Positions 1 to 10,190 of a stretch of 64,000 bases of DNA are shown piece by piece. This DNA is from Symsagittifera roscoffensis (Eukaryota; Xenacoelomorpha; Acoela; Convolutidae), in NCBI RefSeq assembly GCF_963678635.1, contig NC_087067.1, positions 1,178,001-1,242,000 of the forward strand, in the 5' to 3' direction. The notes beneath the pieces are model-generated. The model was given only the letters and a program-made list of their open reading frames with translations. It was not told where the DNA came from and did not search any database. A program made the position numbers and the translations under genes. Every line of letters begins with the position of its first letter. The first letter of the stretch is position 1.

Positions 1-1083
1 AACAAAAGAAAGCAAAGCGAGATAATTTTCAATATTTGCTGTTTTAAAATCTCAATTTTTAACCAAAACAAACTGACATTTGCCGACTAGACTAAACAAG
101 TTGAAACTTCTAATTTGAACACTTGGGTTTTATATGTTAATCCCTTTAGTAGCTTTTTTGCACTAAAAAAATTCGCAGTTTTTGTTTTTGAGAAGTTTAG
201 AAAAGCATTGTTAAAATTAATGTCGTTATTGAAAGTATTTAATTGTAATTCGTCATAAATATTGAGAGTAATTAAAAATTATTCACCGTTGGTTAAAAAA
301 CCATCCGCTTAAGCCAAATTGCAGCTCTTGATCTGACGTTGTTAGTGTACGGATTGCGACGAAGAAACGCATTACTGGACAACGGCAGAGAAATGAATTA
401 TAAATAGGGGAAGGAAGAGAAAAAAGAAAAATTGAAAATGAGCCAAAATGCGAGAGAGGAAGTTGCTTCGCAGCATGTGTTTCCTTCCGCTGCGGTAATT
501 TTGAATAAAACAAACTGTATTTTATTGTTTTTATTGCCTGTGCAATGATAGGCGTACGTCTTCTTACTCCTGATCCTGCTATCCTATCCAAATATAGGAT
601 ACTATTAGTGTATCAACCAACCCTCCCCTTCTATCATCCAGTGCGTGCTTTTTAAAAAAGCAACCAATTTCATGATCAAAACGTGATTTCTTTCTATCAT
701 TTCATTCTCACTTCTAGTCTAAACAAGCGCTCAAGTTGGCGGCAAGATTAGTTTTTCTTCACACGGTTTGGTCCTTCGAGAAAAGTTTGTCGACTTTTTT
801 CTAGCTCACAAATTTCAATTTTCCAAGCATTCTGAAGCCCTACAAGATCTGATACAATCCTCACTATCCAAAAAGCAGACAAATATTGGAGAAATGTTTC
901 GAAATTTTTCACAAAAACGCAATTTTCCGGTGCATGCTCTTCTTACATATGTGGAACACAGAGGAGAAGCGAAGCGACACAACAAAAATGTAGCATGTCA
1001 AACTAACCAACAGAAATTGAGACAAAATCTGCAGACAAAACATAGCCAAATTACAGTAGGAAAAGAGTAATAAACGTAAACAA
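1..1083. other. Intergenic AT-rich DNA, no supported gene
   Basis: AT-rich sequence with only short open frames of biased, low-complexity composition. A 100-codon frame at 768-1070 has no recognisable domain and no paralogue in the window. I see no RNA gene or promoter that I can defend here. Confidence 0.5.
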
Positions 1084-1122
1084 GACTGCTCGTATCAGGG
1101 CGAAGCCCTGAATGTTCCGACT
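1084..1122. other. Conserved hairpin block, copy 1
   Basis: A perfect 6-bp stem with a GAA loop (CAGGGC-GAA-GCCCTG, 1096-1110) is flanked by GACTGC on the left and AATGTTCCGA on the right. A second copy with the same flanks but a differently composed stem lies at 6975-7011. Paired changes in the stem between the copies suggest the fold matters. The strand of any transcript is unknown, and I do not recognise a known RNA family. Confidence 0.45.
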
Positions 1123-1311
1123 GCTTTTGAAGGTTTATGGATCAGCAGTAATAACATAAAAACATTATATGAAATAAAATAAAATGAAAAATTTTTTTTC
1201 TAAAATTTGAAATTTTTAATGAAAATCATCCCCCCACACGCCATATAAAGGTACAAAAAGATAGTTTTCGTTCCTTGTAACACATCAATTATGGCAAATA
1301 AGCTTCGTTCA

Positions 1312-1402
1312 ACCAATTTGGAACGATTTATAAGACGGATTAAATCTCCGCTTACGCGTTAATAGCGCGAATTATATCGCGCGTTAATTGTCCCAAATTG
1401 GT
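1312..1402. repeat. Short fold-back element with terminal inverted repeats
   Basis: The left end ACCAATTTGGAACGATT (from 1312) is the near-perfect inverse of the right end (1384-1402, read as ACCAATTTGGGACAATT on the minus strand). The interior, around 1355-1385, is itself rich in CGCG/TTAA palindromes. At about 91 bp this looks like a tiny MITE or fold-back repeat. No target-site duplication is evident. Confidence 0.45.
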
Positions 1403-1640
1403 CAAAATGGCCAAAATGGCGATCTTTAAACCCTCATAACTTTACGAAAAATGATCACAGGTGTGAAATATCTTTTCAAATTTAAGCTCAGGACAACAAT
1501 ACCTGTTTAATGATATAAAAAAAATTCCGTCAAAAATGGCTAGTTAAAAAGTCGAAATTTGTCTGAAGAAAAAAAAACCCACCCCGAGCACAAATATTCC
1601 GTTACTTTCGTATCGAAATTCGGAACAAAAACAGAAAAAA

Positions 1641-1916
1641 AACTGACTTGTTTTTTGAAAAAACTTCAACTTGCGAAATTTGAAGAAAAAATATATGCCC
1701 TCAAAGCTATTTGAATTTCTCGAACAATTTATGTTTTACCCTTTTTTGATAATGCCAAATGACAAGAGGAAAAAAGTAATGAACGCAATAAAACAAAAAA
1801 AACTGACTTGTTTTTTGAAAAAACTTCGACTTGAGAATTTTGAAGAAAAAATATATGCCTCACAGCTGCTTGAATCTCAAACAATTTCTGTTTTATCCTT
1901 TTTTGATAAAAATTAA
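1641..1916. repeat. Tandem direct duplication, period 160 bp
   Basis: About 120 bp beginning AACTGACTTGTTTTTTGAAA at 1641 recurs at 1801 with scattered substitutions and small indels. The short open frame that runs through both units is a by-product of the repeat and has no recognisable domain. Confidence 0.6.
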
Positions 1917-2004
1917 CCCAAATTAAGAAAACTGTATCACTAGGCTGCTTAATCTGATAATTAAAATCCATTGACAAAATAAAAAGTCGACGTTTTCGTG
2001 ACCT

Positions 2005-2190
2005 TTACATTTTTGCTGTTCGATAGTGGAGTTTGCCTTCCTTTTACAAAGGAAATGGAGTGAACTTATAAAGAAACCAAAAGTCAAACGACGAAAAATC
2101 AAAATTGGGCGTGATCAAAATTTAAAACATTTTCCTGAAAAACAGAATAAAATCGCCAAGACATAAATAAGCGTACTCACTATGTTGATT
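2005..2190. repeat. Dispersed repeat A, copy 1
   Basis: A block containing GCTGTTCGATA, GTTTGCCTTCCTTT and GTGAACTTATAAA matches 8160-8340 (GCTGTTCGATAATGGA, then TTTGCCTTCCTTTC), with the same order of motifs and moderate divergence. It is non-coding, and I cannot assign a transposon class. Confidence 0.45.
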
Positions 2191-2457
2191 ACGCTTAAAA
2201 ATCGATTTTTTTTTGAAAAATGTCGAAAAAATGATCTACGGAAATTTTCGTATTTTTGTCTCGATTTTGTGTTCATTAAAACTTCTTCAAAGAAAAACAG
2301 GCCAAGTAAAACTATTGAATGTTAGTTGATTGTTGAAATGAAACTTGAGAAGCGGTAACAAAGCCGACAACACCGGAGCAGGCACACTTCGAGCCGAAAA
2401 AAATTTGAAAATTCAAAAAAAAGTTTTCAAGTCTCCCCACAAAGCATTAAGGAAACA

Positions 2458-2525
2458 ACCTTCGATTTCTCATCAAATGAGTCAAAATGAGGCCACTGAT
2501 CCGAAATCAAATAAGCTGAAATCTT
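2458..2525. repeat. Dispersed repeat B, partial copy
   Basis: Contains CATCAAATGAGTCAAAATGAGGCCACT, whose core AAAATGAGGCCACT recurs at about 4098 and, in altered form, at 4318 and 9795. It is probably one member of a low-copy non-autonomous repeat family. No ends can be defined. Confidence 0.35.
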
Positions 2526-2693
2526 CAAACTGAATAAAAGAATAAGAGAAAAAAAACGAACAAAAAAACTGATATGCTGAAATCTGAGTTTTTAAAGCCA
2601 ACATAAAAAACAAACTACGAATAGAATCGGTATTTGAAATGCAGACACACTAAAAATTATCCTGTTAGTTTGCAAAATTGCAAAAATGGAAAT

Positions 2694-2800
2694 GACCATC
2701 AATATGAGTCATTCTTTGAACAAACTTATTTACGGGAAAAAAGAAGAGGTGATCACCAATTTGAATCATCCTGCGAACGAAGATATTTGCGGGAAAAGGC
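2694..2800. repeat. Tandem duplication, period 57 bp
   Basis: Two adjacent units start at 2694 and 2751. Both run from GA(C/T)CA(T/C)CAAT to a shared ACGGG/GCGGG-AAAA end. A related fragment ending TACGGGAAAATCGCAAG is present near 4585-4627. An open frame through the two units reflects the duplication rather than a gene. Confidence 0.45.
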
Positions 2801-3384
2801 ATTGTACCCGATTGCAACACCCTGCTAATCGCAAGAGTAATTAGAAAGTGGGTGGGTGACAAAGGATTCTCAATTAGTCATAATGTTCATCGCCTATAAA
2901 AGTCTTTCGTCTAACGCGTGCCAAAAACGTACCAATCCCATACAAACAGACTTGGTAAAGATGCTCTTTCTTAAAATTCAGACTGAAAGTGCTCGGCGTT
3001 TTCTCTTGAAAATATGACCTAGAGTCTGAAGATTGAAATTTATGAACAAGTAAACCTACGCTTTCCAAGTTACTCGACGATTTAGAAATTCGACTTTTTC
3101 AGAATTGAGACTATCAACCAATCGAAAGTTTACACAGCGCTAACCCAATTGCAAGCAAGATATTAATATCGCTTATTATCTTAATCATTCAGCCGCTGAA
3201 CCAATTTGGGCGTCGCTAAAATGCAAAAAAAAACGTTTTTTTTTCTGTGACTAAGTAGGTTCTAATCACAACTGATTTTGCAAAAAAAAAATATTTGAGA
3301 AATAAATATAAACGACAAAAAAGAGCTCTAAAAGTTCAAATAAGAATAGGTAGAAATAAGCCTCGAATTAGTATAACTTCTGCT

Positions 3385-3500
3385 ATGTATCGGATTCGAA
3401 CCTAGGACCGCGATATTTGGATTCTCAATTGCATGATCCAGCGCCACGAGCCATTAAAAATTGACGAACACTAGCCACCAATGATGCAGCTATAAAAGCG
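3385..3500 (-). repeat. tRNA-derived SINE-like unit 1
   Basis: On the minus strand the unit has an A-box-like stretch (GTGGCGCTGGATC) followed about 45 bp later by a textbook B box, GGTTCGAATCC (plus strand 3392-3402). The cloverleaf stems do not close (the T stem has mismatches), so this is not a working tRNA. A diverged copy with the same order lies 174 bp further on, sharing the GCCACCAATGA block at 3474, which is why I call it a tRNA-derived SINE rather than a lone pseudogene. Confidence 0.45.
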
Positions 3501-3554
3501 AAAAAATTCCCAAAGCATATCAGAAAAAATACCACCAAACATAAATAAAATTAG

Positions 3555-3672
3555 TGCTAAGTACGGCACTGAACCTCAGACAGGTAGCCTAAGAATCTAA
3601 CGTTGTTCGCTCTCAGTCACTGATGCTTGACTAACTGCAAATTACAGGCCACCAATGAAGCAGAGAGCAAAT
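3555..3672 (-). repeat. tRNA-derived SINE-like unit 2
   Basis: A diverged second copy of the unit at 3385-3500. On the minus strand it has a decayed B box (GGTTCAGTGCC, plus strand 3565-3575) and the GCCACCAATGA block at 3648. The two landmarks are 173 and 174 bp from their counterparts, so the pair is a head-to-tail tandem. No acceptor stem can be formed. Confidence 0.4.
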
Positions 3673-4080
3673 GATAGGAAATTTTCACTGCTACAGACAC
3701 TGATTATTGCAAGAGCGCCACAAATGAGCTCTTTTTTGAGAGTAAAGTTGGACACAGAGGCAAAGGTGCACTTCGCACCACTTGCGATGCAAAACAAGAA
3801 AGCCGAAAGTCAGAAAGAAACCGAAAACTAGATCTATCAAAATGAATACGGCCAAAATTGAAACAAAAATATTCCAAGACAACAGAAGGTGAAAATAGCA
3901 TCGGAAGAAAAATTACCAAGCGATTACAAAGCCAAGAATATCTTAGCAGAAACCCTCTAAACCAAAAAAACCATGCACAGAACCCCTTAAAGTCGAAAAA
4001 AAATTCAACGAGACGTAAGACTTACACACATTATAGAAGTCGCTTTTACTCTCTAAACACACATAAGCAGAAGTTTATTT

Positions 4081-4390
4081 GCTCATCAAATCAAACAAAA
4101 TGAGGCCACTAAGACGATATAAAATAGGCCGATACCTATAAACCTGAAAAAAGAAAATTAAAAAGAGCAAAAATGCCAAAAAAAAAATTCAAGGAAATCT
4201 CGACAAAAAAATATTAAGTCCCCCTCACTCTTAAAACATACACACAAGCACGCACACACACACACGCACGCACACACACACACGCACACACACACACGCA
4301 CACAAGTTTGAGACACAATATGAGGCCATTAGGCCAATATAATATAGGCCGAAACCTATCAAGCAGAAAAAAAAGAGGACAAAAACATAA
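4081..4390. repeat. Dispersed repeat B, two adjacent copies with CA microsatellite
   Basis: Two blocks (about 4090-4165 and 4316-4385) share ATGAGGCCA(C/T)TA, AATATAGGCCGA and ACCTAT. Between them lies a (CA)n microsatellite interrupted by CG steps (4231-4303). A further copy, with a short ACACGCACA block in the same place relative to the repeat, is at 9738-9860. The region is non-coding. Confidence 0.45.
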
Positions 4391-6592
4391 GCAGACAGAT
4401 GATCAGCCGACATTTTTTTTTGAAATGAAATATTTCCCGTTTGAAAAAAAAACAATTCCTGTCAAATTCTAGCCGAGGATCTTTGCCGTCCTAGGCGTAT
4501 TCGTTACCTCCAGACCAAGTGTGCTGGATACGCAAAAACATGAATTCATTATGAACTGAACCTAAGCTTACCATTTCTAGTTTTGACCATTCTGTGAACA
4601 ACGTTATATACGGGAAAATCGCAAGCGTAAATAAACAGTAGATTCATATTAATACACTAAGCTCGCCTGGTACAAAATACTTTGGGTAAAACAAAGAAAA
4701 AAACGAAAAAAAAATCACTGACAACTTACTAACCAAAAGAAAATGACAAAATTCTCAATGAACAAGGAAACCAAGAAAAAAGATTCTGAAATAAAAAAAA
4801 CAACGAAACAAAAAAATGAGTTTGAATTTAACTTTAAAAAAATAATTAGAAGTCAAACCGCGAAAAACCATTTTTTTCGGAAAAAATGAAAATAAAAAAA
4901 CAACACGGCCTAAATAAGTGTCTTCACTTCGTTCATTGACACTGAATTACCTAACTCACTACTCTGTAAGGGACATTAGACTCGATCGTTGTGATGCATC
5001 ATTTTAAAAGTTATTTCATCACCAGTCAGTCTACACAGATTATTTATTTTGAAGAACAAATAGCTTTAAAAATACGATATTATTCTTCACACAAATAATA
5101 TTGATACCAGAAATGCTTTGCTTCCCAAGCAGCTTTCGCTGCTCCAAACGCAGTAACTGTATAAATTTCTTGGAAGTTCGACGATCAAAAAACTTGTCCT
5201 CAGTCTTAATATAAGAAACACAACTGAATAATGATAGCCTTCTTCTGATCTAGAATAGAGTTCTAATAGTTTTCGGAGAAACGGATTTTCAAGATTAATT
5301 TTTTCTTCATTTTTTAAGAAAGCCAGTCAAAAAAGTTTAAACGCTGTTGAATCATGACTTAAAACGCATCGCCCTTTATGAAATCTATTCATTTATAATT
5401 TTTGTTCTGGGATGAAAATTGGAATTCGGGTGTTAAACTAGAATTATAAATGGAGCCCGAGAATGCTTGTCAAAAAAAGACAAGTGAGACATCTAATTAA
5501 AGCCTTTTCGGTGATCGTTTGTGCTGCAAAAAAGACGAAAAGTTTTTTGTTTCTTGCATTAGCAGCTAAAAAATACTATCGTCTGACAATAAAAGAAAAG
5601 TCTTACTAGTCTTTTTGCAAAGACAATTAATTTACTCGTTTTATTTATCCATTGTACTTTTAAACAATCGAGAACTCATTTCGTATTCAGTAAGTTACCA
5701 CTTTTCCAGGAAGTATCATTTTTGTGGCTTTTGTTTTCAGTAATACGAATACTCTTTTTCTATTGCTACAGCAACGTGTGTCAGTTTTTGGTCCTATCTG
5801 CATTCTCACTTGTCTGCTTAATTTATTTTCTAACATAGATGGCGCTGTTGCTCTTTGGAAGTTAAGGAATACTCTAACAAAAAAGTAGGTGCGAGAATTG
5901 ACCGGGGGCAAAAATGGGAACTAAAAAAGGAACTCAGCTGGCAAAAAGGGCTGAAAAAAGACAAACAAGATAAACAGCAGATGAACAAATGCCCAATTAA
6001 GAACAAAAGAAAAAAATAAAGGAGGCAAAGAGTCAGTATACTTAGAAAAACTTGAACATCAAAATTCGTGAAGCGGCAATTCGATCAAGAGACTATTGGC
6101 AACTGGCGACTAGTAGCAATTAAAGTTTAGCGGTAAAAACTCATTCACCCGCAAACCTGTTGTGGCGAATATAAGCGCAGCGGAGCAATCGGTTGCTACT
6201 TGCCAATACCTTGTTACGAATTATCTGTTGCTGAACCTCGAAAAGATTGGGTAAATTATGTGCCCAAAAACTAGCGCAAATCGAACTTAGCATTCTGTAT
6301 TGCCGGTTGAACTTACACTAACAGGTCAAATTTTGTTTCAAGTGATCACGAATCATGTCAATGCGCGAATACATTATCCAAAAAGATGATAAGATCTCAC
6401 CTATTTCCTGACTTTTGAGCCATTTCTAACATAACGTAATTCAAAAACGAGTTTATTCTTCAACATTATTAAACTTGATTCACTTTTTTCAATCGACTCC
6501 GATAGAATTAATCGGCATTAATAGAAGTAGCTGAAAGAAACGACAGATATTGATCTCAATTGGGAAGCAAGACGTGAACTAACGAAGAAAGA

Positions 6593-6640
6593 AATGTTGA
6601 GAGAGAGAGAGAAATTGAGAGAAAAGTAAAAAAAAAATGA
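6593..6640. repeat. GA-rich simple repeat
   Basis: (GA)n stretch with GAGAGAGAGAGAGA at its core, continuing into a purine-rich tract to about 6760. The open frames on both strands here are low-complexity products of this tract. Confidence 0.7.
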
Positions 6641-6974
6641 GAATAGGAAGGCAGATAGGGAGTGGTGAGATTAAAACAGGAACAGGAAAAGGATGTCAGG
6701 GCGGAAGCAGAGGCGGATGGGAGACCCAAAGAAAAGGAAAGCAAAAAACAGAGAGGGAGAGAGATAGGCAACAAAATGGGGACACTGAGTTACCATGACA
6801 ACCACGGAAAGACAATTCACTACTCCAATTGCATCAAACAGAGCGGAAAAAGATTTAGGAAGGGGTTTCTATTTTACATGAAGATTTTATAAATTACAGG
6901 AAGAATGATTGGAGACCATGTTTTTATAAAAAACGAACAAAGTTTGAGAAGTTAAACAATTGTAGTGCGTATAC

Positions 6975-7011
6975 GACTGCCCGTGTAAAGGCGACGCCTT
7001 AATGTTCCGAT
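6975..7011. other. Conserved hairpin block, copy 2
   Basis: Same arrangement as 1084-1122: GACTGC, then a perfect stem AAGGC-GAC-GCCTT (6988-7000), then AATGTTCCGA. Compared with copy 1, stem positions have changed on both sides so that pairing is kept. Confidence 0.45.
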
Positions 7012-8159
7012 TACATTTGCACTTATGTTTAGCGTTAATGTGCCGAACTTTCATAGCAAATTCGTGGAGCAATTGTGCGCCGAATGTTTTTCCTTCACCC
7101 GAAATCATGTAACCAAATCCTTATATCGTACAAAGTCGCTGGATTTCTAATGTTGAAGCGTTTCAGTTGTGATTTCGATTTTAAAAAACGTTCTGACACA
7201 GACTGATGTCACTTTGATGTTTAAAATGTCATTTTGATGCATTATATGGTACAGTAAAAAAAGTTTCAGTCACTCAGCCACGTCCGAAAAAAGAAAAGAA
7301 AATAAAGTCGTTTATTGAGTAATTTTTGTTGTATTATTGACTGCAAGCAAGAGTATTTTGGAACTTTAACTGCTATTTTCGTAGCAAACAATTATTTTTG
7401 CAAAAAATCTCAAACTATGATCCGATAACTTAGAAAGAAGGCTCTTCTAGATTCGATTGATATTCTACTCCTCCTGACCGGCTTAACCAAAAAAATTGAT
7501 CATTTGTAAAGAGACATATATCAAGAAACCCATCGTTTGCATGGAATGGTCCAAAAAAAACTAATTAAAAAGAAAAAAGATCGAACAAAAAAAATAAATG
7601 AGTTTGACGTTTCCTTAACAGCTTTTGTCAATTAGATGGTTGAAAAGAAATTTTTGTCAATTAGATTGGTTAATTTTTATTCATATACTTGATATTTTTT
7701 CTAATTTGAGGCCTCTAAAACCAATATTATAGAACATTTTTGAAGCACTTACTAGAGACAATCGATGAAGTTCAAATTGGCAGGATTGTTTTGGGAATAC
7801 TGAATCAATTTTAGTGTTGCTTTATTATTGAGGTATTAAAGCAAAGACTACAAAAAAGTATCAAGCATCAATTTACAATTTTTTTTGTAAAAAAAAAAAA
7901 CAGTTAAATAAAAAACGACTTTACCCACAAAAAAAACTAAAAACTTTTTTATGTAATCTATTAATGCGGGAAGGAGCCAAGGCTTCAAAAACTAAACAAA
8001 ACCAACAGACAGTTGGAAAAAAGCGAATGAACGTTAAGTAAACAGAAAAATTAAACACTGAATTGTCTTTTGAAAAATCTCATTTTTCGATTTCGAAGAA
8101 TTTCTAGAACAATTAATGATTGCCAATTTTTTTTAAAAAAATCGACTTGAGAAAACTGG

Positions 8160-8340
8160 ATCAAAAGGTTACACTTTCGCTGTTCGATAATGGACTTTGC
8201 CTTCCTTTCATCAAAAGAAATGAACTGAACTAGCAAAAAAATTGAAAATCAAACAGGTAAAGAGTAAACTTGAGCATGAACAAATTTCAAGATTTTTCTT
8301 GAACAAAAAAAATCATCACTACCTATATAAGAATCTAAAC
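8160..8340. repeat. Dispersed repeat A, copy 2
   Basis: Diverged counterpart of 2005-2190, with GCTGTTCGATA, TTTGCCTTCCTTT and the following A-rich block in the same order. Non-coding. Confidence 0.45.
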
Positions 8341-9737
8341 TACGTTTGATTATTTGAACAAATATTGAAATAAGACGACACAACAAGGTCTGCATATTTA
8401 GGGTGGCAAGATAATTTACCTTACTCCAACTAATCCTATGACAATTAAACGTATATCAATTAACACTAAGTTCTACTTAAATTTGTGACAGCTTGCTGTC
8501 TAGTACAAGTGGGAAGCAGTCTTGTATTTGCTAAGGTTCACTAATAAAGTAACTTCAATTTCAACTTCAGATGTAAGAAAAGTTGTTTACGATAAAAAAG
8601 TCTAGTTCCCGGTTACAAGACACATCCTTTCACAAGTGTAAAAAAGACTACCCAAAAAGCCCACAATATTTTTATTCAATTCAAATAGCATCTACCCAGT
8701 CCTTCGATCAAAAAAGTCAAACAAAAAATTGAGCTTCAAAAACTCTTTACTCATTTGGTCACGAAGGGCCATCATGCCTGAAAAAACTTCGTCCATTATG
8801 AAAACCGACATATTAAAAAAACAAACATTTGATGAGATTTCTGTTTGCATAATACAACTAATGGGGACCGGCCAACTTGCATGCATGCCGCATACCATGC
8901 GGCGGCTAACGCAACTAGAATTGAGATTGTTCTCTCACATTCACACACAAAACTCAAAATTATGCGTCCCGCATCAAAGTGAGTAACTATTATAATTGCG
9001 CTTGCTAAGCGGCACGCATGTAAGTCGCTACGCGCCCGCAATAAACAAAACAGATTTTGCTGAGTGAAACCTGATTTGATAGACGAAGCAGAAGAACTCA
9101 TGAACTGAGGGTAACAGAAAAAGTACCTTTTTTTGAATTTCAAAACTTTTTTCATTGACACTTTTTCATCAAACTTATTCAATTTGAGATACCTAGATCG
9201 AGGTTTATTTTTTTTATTCAGCTTGAAATTATTTAATTTAAAACCCATTTTTTTCGAGAGTAAAAGTTGAGCTTGTTGTTTCTCCTTAACTTGCACTTTA
9301 GCTGTTAAAACGAGAAAAAAGCAGAAACAAGAAACAAAATTAATGACCTAAAGTTGTGAAGAATCTTTTAATTCAATAAAATTGACAAAACTGATTCCGA
9401 CTTTAAGATCAATATTGAAAAGCTATTTTTGCGCCTTTTCTAGAACTTATAGGAGAACAAAGTTTACGTACTGCTAAAAATGAACTTGAAAAGGACGATA
9501 AATACGCAGATAGACAATAATCTTAACGGGAGCTAAGCTGACAAAAATAAGCAGACGGACGATGGTTGCGCAAAATAGGTCCAAGAATCTTCAAACCACA
9601 AGCCTTTGCAGTCTGAAGCAGCTACTCCAGATGGGTGCTTGAATTTGAAATTATATACAAGCGGTAAAAAAACCGAAAAATACCTGAGTATACACCCTTC
9701 ATGCCGAAACAATTTAAGAAAAACTTTTTTTAGTTCC
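8340..9737. other. Intergenic DNA with a small GC-richer island
   Basis: Most of this stretch is AT-rich filler. Around 8870-9070 the base composition rises and there is a perfect 7-bp hairpin (GCCGCAT-ACC-ATGCGGC, near 8886-8902). A 166-codon minus-strand frame (8796-9296) crosses the island, but its sequence changes character at the island edges and shows no domain, so I do not call it a gene. Confidence 0.4.
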
Positions 9738-9860
9738 CCTTCTCAAAACATGAACACGCACATAAAAACCTTTTTTCGGTCACCAAACGACTCAATAAGA
9801 TGCCACTATGACAATATGAAATCAAAAAAAAAGTCGAAACCTATTAAGTCGAAAAAAAGA
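9738..9860. repeat. Dispersed repeat B, distal copy
   Basis: Shares with 4220-4385 the sequence of blocks: a TCCCCTTCTCAAAACAT-like start, an ACACGCACA block, a GATGCCACTATGACAATATGA block and CGAAACCTATTAAG. It is moderately diverged and A-rich at the 3' side. Confidence 0.4.
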
Positions 9861-10190
9861 CAAAAAAAAATTGCAAAAAAAAACGAAACTTTAGCAAATC
9901 GATTTGGAAAAATAACAAGCAACATGAAAAGCAAATTTCGATTAAGCAGGATTCTAAATGCTACCATGCTCAAAATAAATATTTTGTAACAGAAAAATGC
10001 AGTAGATGAATGAGCCGAGGAGATGAGTCATGTGAACAACTTTATTGAGAAAAGTCGAGTACCGGATTGCAATAATATTGCTTATTGCAAAGGTGACAAC
10101 TTACACATTCAAAAGGGTAAATGAGCGTAATTCTTGGGTGAAGCTCATTACACTTTTTTTAGTTTATATACACTTTTTTAGTTTAAAAAA

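Noticed and set aside
3385-3460. Functional tRNA gene on the minus strand
   Set aside because: The B box is good, but the T stem has mismatches and no acceptor stem closes.
8796-9296. 166-codon minus-strand frame
   Set aside because: No domain, patchwork composition (lysine-rich start, then island-derived residues), and no paralogue in the window.
9606-9989. 127-codon plus-strand frame
   Set aside because: Lysine/asparagine-rich translation of A-rich repeat DNA that matches non-coding repeat B at 4220-4385.
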